Translations under genes and position numbers: made by a program | Part shown: piece by piece, positions 33,882 to 43,077 of the stretch | Numbering within the stretch: the first letter of the stretch is position 1 | Layout of the letters: each line of letters opens with the position of its first letter | NCBI GenBank assembly: GCA_035275405.1 | Contig: DATEMU010000001.1 | Location: forward strand, 248,001 to 312,000 | From: Phycisphaerae bacterium | Lineage (GTDB): Bacteria; Planctomycetota; Phycisphaerae; UBA1845; UTPLA1 | DNA: 64,000 nucleotides | Reading direction: 5' to 3' | Notes under the pieces: generated by a model | Databases searched by the model: none | What the model saw: the letters and a program-made list of their open reading frames with translations, nothing else | What the model was told of the DNA's origin: nothing

Positions 33882-35462
33882 CTAATCGTCCACGTCGGGG
33901 GCCTTCGCCGTCTTCTTGGCTTCGGTTGCTTTTTGTCCGTCAGCCGCTGGCGTCTCCCGCGGCGAAATGGCGGGTTCAATGGGTGTCGTTGGTCGCGCCT
34001 CATCCTGCCCGATGTGCGCGCGGGGTGTCAAATCCGTCACGCTCGCCGCGACGACGATCGGCAGTCGCGCCGATGGGCTGAACGTCTGACCGGCCGAGTG
34101 AATGCCCACCAATCGTCCGACCAGGTGCTCGACATCGGGTTCGACCGAACGGGGTATGTCCACATAGGCGATCGTTTCGTTGCTGTCCTGACCGACCAGC
34201 CGGAAGCGGCGGTGGTCCGACGTGAAGACGGCGCTCTTTCGTAGTTCGCCTTCCAGGTCGAACTTCACCATGGCCGCCTCGGTCCGCCGGCGCATGAGCT
34301 TCATCCGCTCGGCGTCCATGTTGGCGCGATAATTGGCCAGCTCGACCTCGTCGGTTCGCAGGCCCTTCCGCGAATCGCGAATTGCCGCGCGATCGCGAAT
34401 CTGCCGCGCGCGAATCTTGGCGATCTGCGCTGTTACGTTGTCGTCGGACTGTGCCGCGATCTCATCGTAACGCTTGCCCAGGGCGTCGAGGTTCTGCTGA
34501 TCAAAGGGCTTCTGCGAAACCGCCCGCAGTTCGCTCTCCAAAATATCCAGCATCGCCCGGTAACGTCCGGCCGACGGCGCGATCTTCTCCGCGGGCTGCA
34601 CCGCCGGCTTTTGCGCCTCCTCGGCCTTGGGCATCGTTGGTGGGGCGGCGATCTCGTCGACGCTCTCCGTCGTGCCGGGCGCCGTCACGAGCGGCCCATC
34701 CTCCACACTCGCAGCGGGGGTATTCGGATCGGTCGGTGTATCGGAAGCGATGGGCGGTTGCACAGGCTGCGCCTGTCCCGGGTCGCTGATCGGCGTTGTT
34801 CCAGAGCCGGAGATGTTCGCCGCCGGATCGACCGGAGTCGCCGTCTCGCCGATCCCCACGGGCGATTCGATCGCACCGCCGGCCGGGGGTGGCGCATCGC
34901 TTGTCGCCGTCTCAACGGGCGGCGGATTGGCGCTCACATGCCGCTCGACCAAGCCCGTCGATAAATCCGCCCCCACGGGCTTCACGTATTGCTTGGAGAT
35001 GTAAAGCGTGGCGCCGATCGGTGGGGCGATCTTGAAAAAGCCCTCGGCCTCGCCCTGAATCTCGACCGTCGCACCCTTGTTGAGCACGACCTGCGTCGAG
35101 CTCTTCTTCGATTCCAACTGGCTGCCGGCGCGGATGTAGACCTTCTCCTGCTTGATCGTGCCGGTCTTCGCCCCTGCCTTGCGATCGACCACAGCCATAT
35201 CCACGTAGCTGAAGCTGCCAGCCGGGGGGGCGATCTGGTACCACCCGAACTTCTCTCCGAGTACCAGCACCCGGTCGCCCGGGTTCAGTTTCGTCGTCGG
35301 GTACCAGTTGCTTCCCGCGCCGCTGCGGACATAGACATTGGTCGCCGAGACCTCACCCTCCCAGGGAAAGGCCCCGCCGGGGTTGGATTGGGCCAGGGAA
35401 CTCGTCGCCGAGACCGCCGTCAGAATGGTAACCAACAGAGTCTTGTAAACCGCCGATCGCAT
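33882..35462 (-). CDS. Secreted protein with two bacterial SH3 domains
   Basis: 526 residues. A signal peptide ends near 'SSLAQ' (25). SH3b domain 1 (~37-92, 'VYVRSGAGSNWYPTTKLNPGD') and domain 2 (~100-163, 'VYIRAGSQLESKK') follow, then a long proline/threonine-rich linker (~175-290). A helical, probably coiled-coil region spans ~295-410, and a C-terminal beta-rich region has 'RFRLVGQDSNETIAYVDIP'. SH3b domains often bind cell-wall peptides, so a periplasmic wall-associated role is a fair guess; no hydrolase domain is present. Its upstream gap carries a promoter and an inverted repeat. Confidence 0.82.
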   Translation of the reverse strand: MRSAVYKTLLVTILTAVSATSSLAQSNPGGAFPWEGEVSATNVYVRSGAGSNWYPTTKLNPGDRVLVLGEKFGWYQIAPPAGSFSYVDMAVVDRKAGAKTGTIKQEKVYIRAGSQLESKKSSTQVVLNKGATVEIQGEAEGFFKIAPPIGATLYISKQYVKPVGADLSTGLVERHVSANPPPVETATSDAPPPAGGAIESPVGIGETATPVDPAANISGSGTTPISDPGQAQPVQPPIASDTPTDPNTPAASVEDGPLVTAPGTTESVDEIAAPPTMPKAEEAQKPAVQPAEKIAPSAGRYRAMLDILESELRAVSQKPFDQQNLDALGKRYDEIAAQSDDNVTAQIAKIRARQIRDRAAIRDSRKGLRTDEVELANYRANMDAERMKLMRRRTEAAMVKFDLEGELRKSAVFTSDHRRFRLVGQDSNETIAYVDIPRSVEPDVEHLVGRLVGIHSAGQTFSPSARLPIVVAASVTDLTPRAHIGQDEARPTTPIEPAISPRETPAADGQKATEAKKTAKAPDVDD

Positions 35463-35512
35463 TTGCGTACCTCCGTGTCTTGCGTGCGCATCCTGTTGCG
35501 CAAATCAGTGGT

Positions 35513-35563
35513 CAGGATGGAACATCCTGTCAAAACAATACGACTTTCCGGCCAGCCTGTCAA
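35513..35563 (-). promoter_or_regulatory. Promoter and inverted repeat for the SH3-domain gene
   Basis: Minus strand TTGACA (35563-35558), 17 bases, TATTGT (35540-35535). Just downstream, in the leader, lies a perfect inverted repeat CAGGATG-GAA-CATCCTG (35513-35529), a possible operator or leader hairpin. Confidence 0.45.
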
Positions 35564-35671
35564 TAATTCTCCCGTTTCGACGCCTAATCTGACACCCTCG
35601 GATCCAGAGGCTATGATCGTCGCCGACCGTCCCGGATTGGGGGCGGCCGAGGCGACGAGCCGAGGTGCGGC

Positions 35672-36364
35672 GTGCTGGTTTATCTCGTTCGACATGCCCA
35701 CTCCCTGGCCAACGCCGGGGAGGATGAGGGTCTCAACTCTGGTCTCTCCCCGCTCGGCATGCGCCAAGTCGATGCCCTGACCCGCCGCTTCGCCGACACG
35801 CAATTCACAGCCGTCTATAGCAGCCCCTTCCGACGCTGTCTGGAGACTGCATTGCCTATCGCGGCGCTGCACCTGGAGCCGGTCCGATTGCGACAAGAAA
35901 TATTCGAATTTCACGGCCTTACTTCGGTGTCCGGGATCGAAAGCGGCCTCCCCGGCGTGGAGGAGTTGGTCGGACATCATCCCGGCCGAGTCGTTGCCTG
36001 CCCGGATTGTGACGGCCCCATTTACTGGCCCGCGCTCGACGAACCCTTTGAAGCAATGGTCGCCCGGGCCCAGGCCTTTGCCGCCTACCTCAAGGGCCGT
36101 TGGCGCGGGGAGAAGGACAAGGTCCTCGTCGTCGGACACGGCAGTCCGATCGCCCGGCTGATCGAGGCGTGGCTGACCGACCGGCCCGGTCCTGCGTTCC
36201 AATTCGTCATCGACAACGCCACGGTCCACCTGCTTCGCTTCCGCGGCGGCGTCAGCAGCCTGCTACAGCTCAACGACACGTCACACCTGACCGGCCTGAT
36301 TGCCCCCGAATCCCCCTTCGGCCCGACGACCGGCGCGCCCGAAATGAAGGGCGCCGAGTGGTAG
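35672..36364 (+). CDS. Histidine phosphatase family protein
   Basis: 230 residues from a GTG preceded by GAGGTG. The catalytic arginine-histidine pair is 'LVRHAHS' (His8), the second arginine is in 'YSSPFRRCLETA', and the second histidine is in 'VLVVGHGSPIARL'. This is the phosphoglycerate-mutase-like fold, whose members remove phosphate from many small molecules or proteins. The insert 'GHHPGRVVACPDCDGPIYW' (~100-118) with a CxxC pair is unusual. No signal peptide. The substrate is not predictable; an inverted pair of hairpin repeats follows the stop. Confidence 0.85.
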   Translation: MLVYLVRHAHSLANAGEDEGLNSGLSPLGMRQVDALTRRFADTQFTAVYSSPFRRCLETALPIAALHLEPVRLRQEIFEFHGLTSVSGIESGLPGVEELVGHHPGRVVACPDCDGPIYWPALDEPFEAMVARAQAFAAYLKGRWRGEKDKVLVVGHGSPIARLIEAWLTDRPGPAFQFVIDNATVHLLRFRGGVSSLLQLNDTSHLTGLIAPESPFGPTTGAPEMKGAEW

Positions 36365-36368
36365 TACG

Positions 36369-36450
36369 TGGGTGGCACGGTCTCGCAGCAGCGAGGCCGT
36401 GGCTTCAATGGCACAGCACGGCCTGACTGTTGTCAGACCGTGCCACCCTG
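36369..36450. repeat. GGGTGGCACGGTCT hairpin repeat, inverted pair (copies 2 and 3)
   Basis: Two hairpins in opposite orientation between convergent genes. Copy 2 (36369-36403) has outer arms GGTGGCACGGTCT/AGGCCGTGGC with inner CGC-agca-GCG. Copy 3 (36413-36449) is its inverted relative with inner GAC-aaca-GTC. They may act as a two-way terminator. Confidence 0.7.
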
Positions 36451-36459
36451 TTTCGGTCG

Positions 36460-37743
36460 TTAGCCCAAGATCGCCGCCACCGTCGCCCGTTGGAACTCGT
36501 ACGGGTCGAACAGGCTTCGCGCGCGGCGAGCTGCCGCCGAGCGGATTCGCGAATACAGGTCCGAGTCGGTCAATAGCCGTGCCAGGGCCTCCGCCAGCTT
36601 CCGCGCATCCTCCGGGGGCACGACCAGTCCGCTCGCCTCGTCCACCAGCATCTCCGGCAAGCCACCCACATTGGATACGATGCACGGAATCCCCCGCGCC
36701 ATCGCCTCGATGACGCTGTTGGCCATCGACTCCCGGCGCGAGGCCTGCACGCAAATATCCACTTCGTCGTAGATCCGGGCGCGATCGCTCAAGTAGCCCG
36801 CGAAGCGCACCCGCTCGGCAAGGCCGCTATTTCGTGCTCGCGCTTGCAGAATCGGCACCAGCGGCCCGTCGCCGTAGTACGTTAGCCGTGCCGCGGGGTT
36901 TCGCCGCGCGACGATGGAAAATGCGTCAAAGAGCGTGTCCGCTCCCTTCGCCGCCGTGACGCGACCGACGGCCGCAATTCGCAGCGCTCTCGCGGCCGGT
37001 GTTTGCACGGCGCCCAGTGCGGTCTCACCATTGCGGATAACACAACATCGATCACGGCTGAATCCATATTGCCGGGCGTAACCCTCCGCGACGCGGCGGC
37101 TGTTGAAGATCATGGCATCCGCACACCACGCCGGGATTCGCCGCCGCCAGACCGGCCGGCGCTGCCACAGCCGCGGGGCGGGCAGCATTCCCTTCAACCG
37201 CGGCGCGGCCTCGGCCGGTGTCTCCGGCATCTGCCGGATCGACGTCACTACCCGCAGCCGCAGCGATTTGGCCGCCAGCAGCGAGTTCACGAACGCCCCG
37301 CCGCTCGCCTGCTGTACCGCGAAGACCGTGTCCGCATGGACCGCCCGCAACCACCGCCGCCGCTGAAGGAACACGCCCAAATCCAACCGGGCGTCGCCCG
37401 ACAGGTTCTCATCCAGCCAGCCCGTCCGTTCGACGGTCAGTTCATTCGGCCCGTGCGCCGCAAGCAGCTCGTCATAGATCGAGTCTCCCGAATAGCCGAC
37501 GTGTACCCGCGTCCCGACGCGCAGCAGCGCCTCAATCGCCTGCTGAATGTACTTTTCCGCCCCCCCCGTGAGCGTCTGACCGTCCACGCGGACATGATGC
37601 ACGGCCAACAGCGCGACCCTCCGTCCCCGGCCGACCTGGGGCACGGCCCGCCCGGACCGCGACGCATCCGCCCGCCCGCCGGCCGGTCGTTCAATCTGCG
37701 GAGGAATCGGATCATGGATGCCGAGTTCGAGGAGTTGAGGCAT
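36460..37743 (-). CDS. GT4-type glycosyltransferase
   Basis: 427 residues. GT-B fold: the N-terminal acceptor domain begins properly at ~42 ('RVALLAVHHVRVDGQTLTGGAEKY'). The C-terminal nucleotide-sugar domain has 'IAAVGRVTAAKGADTLFDAF', 'YYGDGPLV' and the E-x7-E type motif 'RRESMANSVIEAMARGIPCI'. It transfers a sugar to a surface glycan or lipid; donor and acceptor are unknown. The first ~40 residues are arginine/glycine-rich and poorly conserved-looking, and no ribosome site is evident, so the true start may be internal. It lies downstream of the CPBP gene on the same strand. Confidence 0.85.
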   Translation of the reverse strand: MPQLLELGIHDPIPPQIERPAGGRADASRSGRAVPQVGRGRRVALLAVHHVRVDGQTLTGGAEKYIQQAIEALLRVGTRVHVGYSGDSIYDELLAAHGPNELTVERTGWLDENLSGDARLDLGVFLQRRRWLRAVHADTVFAVQQASGGAFVNSLLAAKSLRLRVVTSIRQMPETPAEAAPRLKGMLPAPRLWQRRPVWRRRIPAWCADAMIFNSRRVAEGYARQYGFSRDRCCVIRNGETALGAVQTPAARALRIAAVGRVTAAKGADTLFDAFSIVARRNPAARLTYYGDGPLVPILQARARNSGLAERVRFAGYLSDRARIYDEVDICVQASRRESMANSVIEAMARGIPCIVSNVGGLPEMLVDEASGLVVPPEDARKLAEALARLLTDSDLYSRIRSAAARRARSLFDPYEFQRATVAAILG

Positions 37744-37822
37744 GGTGATGTACCCGGGCCAGGCAGCGCGCCGGCGGCGCGAGGAGCCGCCCTTACGGTT
37801 ATCGGCTTTTGGAGGGGCTGCG

Positions 37823-38710
37823 TTACTGGCCGGTGACTTCCGATGTGGTTCCCAGAGGCGGGCGGAGCGGTATGGTTACGGCCCGTGCGATCGGGGGAGC
37901 AGACTGCCTCCGGAAGATCGCGGCGGTCCAGACCAAGCCGAGGAGCACCAGCGCAGCGCCGGAGAGGTCGAGCCAGAGGGCCTGAAATCGCGGTGGACCC
38001 CCGGCTCCGCTCGGCGGGTATCCCGCGATTTCCACGCCCCCCATCGCGAGCATGGTCGGCAGGCCGTTGTTGAGCGCATGACCCCACAGACACGGCCAAA
38101 GACTGCGCGAATGGACGCGCCACCAGCCGAACAGCATGCCGAGGATCAACGCCACCGGAAATTGGATGGGATTCAGATGCATCAGGGCGAAGAGAATGGA
38201 TGACGCCACAATGGCCCAGCGGACCTTGAAGCGGTTCAGGAAGCCGTTCAGAATCAAACCGCGAAAAAGGGGCTCTTCCGTGATCGGCGCCACGACGACC
38301 AGGAAAAAGAGTACCCCGTAAATGTTCTCTTCGTCACCGAGCGGCATCTCGAGCATGTCGCGCCAGAAGCCGCGCAGCGGCAGCGCCCACGACAAGAAAT
38401 TGAGTAACTCGCAAATCAGCACGTTGATCCCGATCACGGTGACGCTCAGGGCGATGAGTCCGCCCACCGTTACGCCCTGAAAGGGCAGCAGGTCGCCGAT
38501 TGATTCATCCGATTCGAGGCATCCCCACGCATAGACGAGGCCGAGAGCAAGGCAATTGATGAGACCAAGGTGCCAGGATTGAAACTCCAGTCCCATTCGA
38601 CAGAGGAGGAACCCCCCGACGAAGCTCAGGAAAAACTGGAGCACGAGGGCCGTGAGGATCAGGAGGATCGCGCGCGGAATGGAGGGATAGGGTTTGCTGG
38701 GAGTGGCCAC
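37823..38710 (-). CDS. CPBP-family intramembrane protease
   Basis: 295 residues from a GTG at 38710. Seven or eight membrane helices. The active-site motifs are 'PITEEPLFRGLIL' (EExxxR), 'ALMHLNPIQFP' and 'WGHALNNG'. It is longer than the member at 10184-10942 and has a cytoplasmic C-terminal tail. The substrate is unknown. Confidence 0.85.
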   Translation of the reverse strand: MATPSKPYPSIPRAILLILTALVLQFFLSFVGGFLLCRMGLEFQSWHLGLINCLALGLVYAWGCLESDESIGDLLPFQGVTVGGLIALSVTVIGINVLICELLNFLSWALPLRGFWRDMLEMPLGDEENIYGVLFFLVVVAPITEEPLFRGLILNGFLNRFKVRWAIVASSILFALMHLNPIQFPVALILGMLFGWWRVHSRSLWPCLWGHALNNGLPTMLAMGGVEIAGYPPSGAGGPPRFQALWLDLSGAALVLLGLVWTAAIFRRQSAPPIARAVTIPLRPPLGTTSEVTGQ

Positions 38711-38827
38711 GGCGGGATTATACTCGCAGTCCCACTGGGGATGAATGGGCGGGAATTCGACGGCGGAATGACCGTGCGGCGAGGACCCTGCGGGTATGAT
38801 GGCAGTGGCATCGGAGCGGGCCTCAAG

Positions 38828-39487
38828 ATGACCGAGTACGATGTGGTCTTGCTGGCGATAATGGGTCCGGGCGGCGCGCTATTGCTCTGGCTCCTGCGTT
38901 TTGATTTTCTGCGCTGGCGGCGCTACCGGCGACGTCAAAACCGATGGTGTCTCGAGTGCGGCTACGACTTGCGAAGCCATGAAAGCGGCCGATGCCCGGA
39001 ATGCGGATGGATAATTGAACCCGACTTTGGCCGGTCGGTGGAAATCAAGAGCGAATTGCGGGCCGCGCTTCCTATGGTGTCGGTGTTTTTCATTGCCAGC
39101 GCCGTTACTTCGCTCATTTGCCATGTGATTTCTGTCTATATGCTGTCGCAGTTCAATACTCATCTCGATCGCGCGCTGACGTTTACACTTGAAGTTGTTG
39201 GCGTGTTGTTCGGGGCACTCGGAGGTCTCGCCGTCGCCCTGGTCATCATCCGGGCTTCGCACCACACGATTAGGAAGAACGCGACCCTCGCCGCGCAGTT
39301 GGGCGCGTTACTTACGATGTTCCTCTGGTGCCCGCGCGTCATCGACGTAGCCATCACAGGAAACGGAAATGATCTGGGAGGCAATCCATCGGCATCAGGC
39401 TACGGCCAAATCACATCGATTATGGCATTTCTTGCAATGTCAGGACTAACAGCGTATTTCTTGGCGGGACCACGAAGTCAGCAATGA
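38828..39487 (+). CDS. Membrane protein with internal zinc ribbon
   Basis: 219 residues from the ATG at 38828; a longer frame back to 38570 would run antisense through the CPBP gene. One membrane helix (~4-24) comes first, then the ribbon 'CLECGYDLRSHESGRCPECG' (about 43-62), then three or four helices (~80-210). Here the ribbon follows the first helix instead of closing the protein as in the paralogs at 3501-4010 and 19640-20230. It converges with the large secreted protein gene, only five bases apart. Confidence 0.72.
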   Translation: MTEYDVVLLAIMGPGGALLLWLLRFDFLRWRRYRRRQNRWCLECGYDLRSHESGRCPECGWIIEPDFGRSVEIKSELRAALPMVSVFFIASAVTSLICHVISVYMLSQFNTHLDRALTFTLEVVGVLFGALGGLAVALVIIRASHHTIRKNATLAAQLGALLTMFLWCPRVIDVAITGNGNDLGGNPSASGYGQITSIMAFLAMSGLTAYFLAGPRSQQ

Positions 39488-39492
39488 GGAAC

Positions 39493-42189
39493 TTATGGCC
39501 GCGGCCGCGGATCCGGCGGGTTGGGAACATACGGCGCGATCGGGTTCATCAGGTCTTCCTCGTCGCGGGGCCAATTCACCTCGTCGCCGATGAAGGTGTC
39601 CAGCACCAGCAGAGTGCGTGATGTCACGGAATGGGAAAGATCGCCGCTGGACGAGGCGACCGGGATGACGACATAGCCGAGGAAGCGCTCATCGCGGGGG
39701 CGATTGGCGAAGGTAGATTTGGCGTCGGCGGGTTCGTTCAGGAGCGTGACGTATGCTGTCAGGGCCTCGGGTTTGACGAAGAGAAGATCGCGGGCTTTGC
39801 CGTCCTTCTGATAGGCGAGCGCCGCGCAGGCCTCACGGTCCCAGTCGAGGACGTTGTTCACGGCGACATCCTGGTCCTTGCCCGGTTGCCAGGTTGTCGA
39901 GAGGACGCGATAGGTCGCCGACGCCTTGCGGTCGGGCGCCGCGAGGGCAAAAAAGCCGCCCGCTTTTTCGATGTGAAAGTCAATGGCAAGGTTGGGAATG
40001 CCGGTGATCCGCTGCAAGTCCGTGGCGGTGAGGCGCGGCAGAAACTCCTGATAGTCCTTCTTCACGTCGCGCCACAAATAGTGCTCGCCGGCCTTCGGCG
40101 GCGTGTACTTCGGGACGAGTCCCTCGGCGGGCGGCTCGTTGAGGTACGCCAGACCGGGAAGGGCCTGGCCGTTGAAGTCGCAGAAGCGGACGGAGAAGCC
40201 CCAGCCCTTATCGCGCGGTGAGGGCCAGGCCTCGACGACCAACCGCAGTTCGTTCCAGCCCGCCTTGAGTGGGGCGTGCGCGGCGACGGTATCGACGAGA
40301 TTCTTGTCCTCGTAGTTGCCCGCGGAGTAGTAGCGGCCTTCGTGGATCAGGCAGCCGTTGAGCCACGCGGCTAATCCGTCGTTCTGACCGATCCACATGC
40401 GGACGTCCTGGTCGATCGGCGAATACACCCACGTCGTAGCCTCGGCCAATGCCGCACCGGACTTGCCCAGCAGCTTGGCGAGATCAACGAAGTCGGCGTC
40501 GCTGACGACGGTGACGGTATGGAGGGAGGGTCCGGAGTTGATCGGATCGAGTACGTGGTGTCGCAGTGGCTCAGAACTATTGCCGGACTCGCGTACCGGA
40601 AATGGTCCTTTGATTTGCCAGAGTCGCACATGATTGCCCGGCGAGCACAAATCGGTCATCTTCGGCCGCAACGCCATCGCCGGAGTGAAGTTGTAGCGCA
40701 GCGCCGCGCGAAGGCTGTATGTCTCATGCGGCACTGGTTGGTGACCGCAGTCCCAGAGGTCGTCGCCGGCGGGATACCCCTCGCCGATCTCGCCGACGTG
40801 CGCCGCCCAGGTGTAATGCTGATACCAGGCTTGGAACATCTCCTTCCAGCCGGCGTCGTCGTAAAGGCAGGAGATCGCCGCGCCTTTCGGCCCGCTGTCG
40901 CCACCGGCGGTCAGGACATTGGGCTCCTTGTCAGTCGCGACGCGCGGGCGGATGAAGATGACGCTGTCGAACCAGCCGCGGTCGCCGACGAGGTCCTCTT
41001 TAGGGCCGTGTACGCCGCCTGGATATGTGCGGAAGGCGTGGGCGGTCTCGTCCTTGAACTCGTGCGTGGTAGTGATGATCCGCACAGCCCCGCCCGTGGC
41101 CGCTTCGACCATCCGCTGCACGACGATCCAGTCGCCCTTGATATCGAAAAGGCGATCGTTGGGAATGGACTTGTTCTGACGCGATTCGAGGATGACCAGG
41201 AGCGTGTACCAGGGCGAGACCTTTTTGGGGAAGGATGCCTCGTAGCAGCGCTCCATGTAGGGCAATTGCTTGAACTGGTTTGCGTCGAGGCGATCGAGCA
41301 TCTCGCCCGCGCGGAACTGACTCTCGGCGTGCAGCGGGTAGATGACCCGGCACTCGTTGAATTCGCCGAAGGCCGGCCCGAAGAGGCTGCACTGCTGGAG
41401 GTAAAGCGCCCAGCGCCAATGTTCCATGAAGTTGCCGGAGAGCTTGCGCGGCCGCGTTTCGAAGCCGAACAGGCGGACGCCGCGCCGGGCGATGCGGGCA
41501 AGCGTCTCGTTTTGCGACTGTGCGAGCTTGCGGTATTCGAGGAGGGCGTTGACGTTGTCCCCGCCGATCTCGAAGGCCAGGGCCTTGAAGTACGCCTTGA
41601 TCTCCGGGTCCGAGGCGGCGTCGTAAAATGCCGCAATCGGCCCGTTCAACGTCTCGTTGAGCAGGAGCGGATCGGGCATGGCGAACACCGCAAAATCGAA
41701 TTGATCGGCGCGGCTTTCGAGGACGGCCTTGATGGCCATGCGACCGGTCGCGTATTCCGGATTTCGGCGGATGACGTCGAGGTTAATGACGTAGGCCGTA
41801 ACGAACGGGTGCAGGTTCCACGGCGGCAGTTCCTGACCGGCAATGGTGAACTTGATGGTGGCGGGAACCTGCTCCATCTCTGGCGGGGCATCCGGATCGG
41901 CGGGCTGCGACATGGGGAACCGGAATTCCTTGGCCGCTTTGGGCTGCTTGCCCATGAGTACGAGGGCCTGCGGCAAGGGTCCGTTCGCCCCCATGGGCAG
42001 CCGCCACGAATCTTCGGGTTTGTCTTTGGTGATCTGACCGGAACCCATGCGGAGGACGGTCACGTCGGGATGGCCGGCGGCCCCGGCCCGCGCGGTCAAC
42101 ACAATGGCGGCAAACAGGGCGATGCAGTGAAAGGTCGGTCGATTCATCGGGCGGTGCAGATTCCTTGAACTAAACCGTGAAGTCTTCAT
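39493..42189 (-). CDS. Large secreted protein of unknown function, last gene of the vWA/ExbBD operon
   Basis: 898 residues (884 if the ATG at 42147 is used). A signal peptide is clear ('FHCIALFAAIVLTARAGA'). A helical middle part follows, then a block around 590-680 with 'WIGQNDGLAAWLNGCLIHEG' and 'LKAGWNELRLVVEAW', the beta-sandwich (galactose-binding-like) pattern used as sugar- or protein-binding modules in planctomycetes. The first 590 residues match nothing I know; a scattering of His/Glu ('HEFKDETAHAF') is seen but no certain protease motif. It starts 39 bases after the OB-like gene, so it is probably the exported partner of the ExbBD system. Confidence 0.78.
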   Translation of the reverse strand: MKTSRFSSRNLHRPMNRPTFHCIALFAAIVLTARAGAAGHPDVTVLRMGSGQITKDKPEDSWRLPMGANGPLPQALVLMGKQPKAAKEFRFPMSQPADPDAPPEMEQVPATIKFTIAGQELPPWNLHPFVTAYVINLDVIRRNPEYATGRMAIKAVLESRADQFDFAVFAMPDPLLLNETLNGPIAAFYDAASDPEIKAYFKALAFEIGGDNVNALLEYRKLAQSQNETLARIARRGVRLFGFETRPRKLSGNFMEHWRWALYLQQCSLFGPAFGEFNECRVIYPLHAESQFRAGEMLDRLDANQFKQLPYMERCYEASFPKKVSPWYTLLVILESRQNKSIPNDRLFDIKGDWIVVQRMVEAATGGAVRIITTTHEFKDETAHAFRTYPGGVHGPKEDLVGDRGWFDSVIFIRPRVATDKEPNVLTAGGDSGPKGAAISCLYDDAGWKEMFQAWYQHYTWAAHVGEIGEGYPAGDDLWDCGHQPVPHETYSLRAALRYNFTPAMALRPKMTDLCSPGNHVRLWQIKGPFPVRESGNSSEPLRHHVLDPINSGPSLHTVTVVSDADFVDLAKLLGKSGAALAEATTWVYSPIDQDVRMWIGQNDGLAAWLNGCLIHEGRYYSAGNYEDKNLVDTVAAHAPLKAGWNELRLVVEAWPSPRDKGWGFSVRFCDFNGQALPGLAYLNEPPAEGLVPKYTPPKAGEHYLWRDVKKDYQEFLPRLTATDLQRITGIPNLAIDFHIEKAGGFFALAAPDRKASATYRVLSTTWQPGKDQDVAVNNVLDWDREACAALAYQKDGKARDLLFVKPEALTAYVTLLNEPADAKSTFANRPRDERFLGYVVIPVASSSGDLSHSVTSRTLLVLDTFIGDEVNWPRDEEDLMNPIAPYVPNPPDPRPRP

Positions 42190-42228
42190 CCCTTCGGCTA
42201 TTGTCGCCGGGTCGCAAAGTGATGCAAG

Positions 42229-43077
42229 TCAGGATGCGGAGGGAGTCGAGTTTGACGACTTGGAGTCCACCGGGTTCTCGGACGCGCGCGGCGGGGCGTT
42301 GTCCGGCGGCAGCCATGCGAAATCGTCGTCGGTGTCCCGGCGCGCCGGGACGCGCGTACCGGATCGGCCTGCAAGGTGCGAGTCTCGTGCCGCCGTTCGG
42401 CGCGTTGCGGCACGGCGCAGCCACAGCCAGAGAATGGCCAGAAGCGCGATTCCGGGGATGAGCCAACGATCGAGCGAGGCTGCCGGTCCACCGCCGGGAA
42501 TGCCCGTGGCGGGAGGCGAGAGGAGGTGGAGGTTCTTGGCGACGATCAGCGGGCCGGCGCCGGTTTCCCCGGCGCTGGTTTGAAAGGCGCGAACTTTGAT
42601 GAAATAGCCCTTCACGCGGACGCGCGAACGTAGCGGAACCGCCAATGGCTCCTGCGTACAAATGACGGCGCCCAGCGCGCGGGTGCCGGTCTCCGACAAT
42701 TCGCATTGGTAGAGCCTGCCGAGCCCCTCGCGGTTGGTTACATCGAAAGCGCGGATGGCCTGCAGTGTGCCTTCGATGACGACGGGCTTGCCGCGAAAGT
42801 CGCTGGGGCGTTCGAGGAGCAGGGTCCAGGGGAGCGATTCAGGGGATTCCTTGCCGGCAAGGGCGACATCAGCTTTCCCCGACGCGACGAATCGGCAGAA
42901 CCAATAGAAGGCTGGATCGTCGAAGGAAAAGACATTGTCACGGACATCTTCGAGGAGGCGGGCGGCGTGCGCGAGGTCGTCGGCCTCTGGTTGTGCAAGT
43001 GCGGCGCCAGGCATCAATGCGACGAGTGCGACGGCGAACGGCATCAGACGATGTTTCGATAGGCGGCTGGCGTTCAT
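42229..43077 (-). CDS. OB-like exported protein with C-terminal membrane anchor
   Basis: 282 residues. Signal peptide (ends 'AALAQP', ~29). A beta-barrel-like domain (~95-190) has 'FRGKPVVIEGTLQAIRAF' and 'LRSRVRVKGYFIKVRAF', the rhythm of an OB-fold. A membrane helix follows (~208-222, 'WLIPGIALLAILWLWL') and a basic, proline/serine-rich cytoplasmic tail. Its ATG overlaps the TPR gene stop by four bases (ATGA), so the two are co-translated. No known family. Confidence 0.75.
   Translation of the reverse strand: MNASRLSKHRLMPFAVALVALMPGAALAQPEADDLAHAARLLEDVRDNVFSFDDPAFYWFCRFVASGKADVALAGKESPESLPWTLLLERPSDFRGKPVVIEGTLQAIRAFDVTNREGLGRLYQCELSETGTRALGAVICTQEPLAVPLRSRVRVKGYFIKVRAFQTSAGETGAGPLIVAKNLHLLSPPATGIPGGGPAASLDRWLIPGIALLAILWLWLRRAATRRTAARDSHLAGRSGTRVPARRDTDDDFAWLPPDNAPPRASENPVDSKSSNSTPSAS

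Noticed and set aside
40519-42168. 549-codon plus-strand frame opposite the large secreted protein
   Set aside because: No signal peptide or motif; the minus strand has a signal peptide, beta-sandwich pattern and operon spacing.
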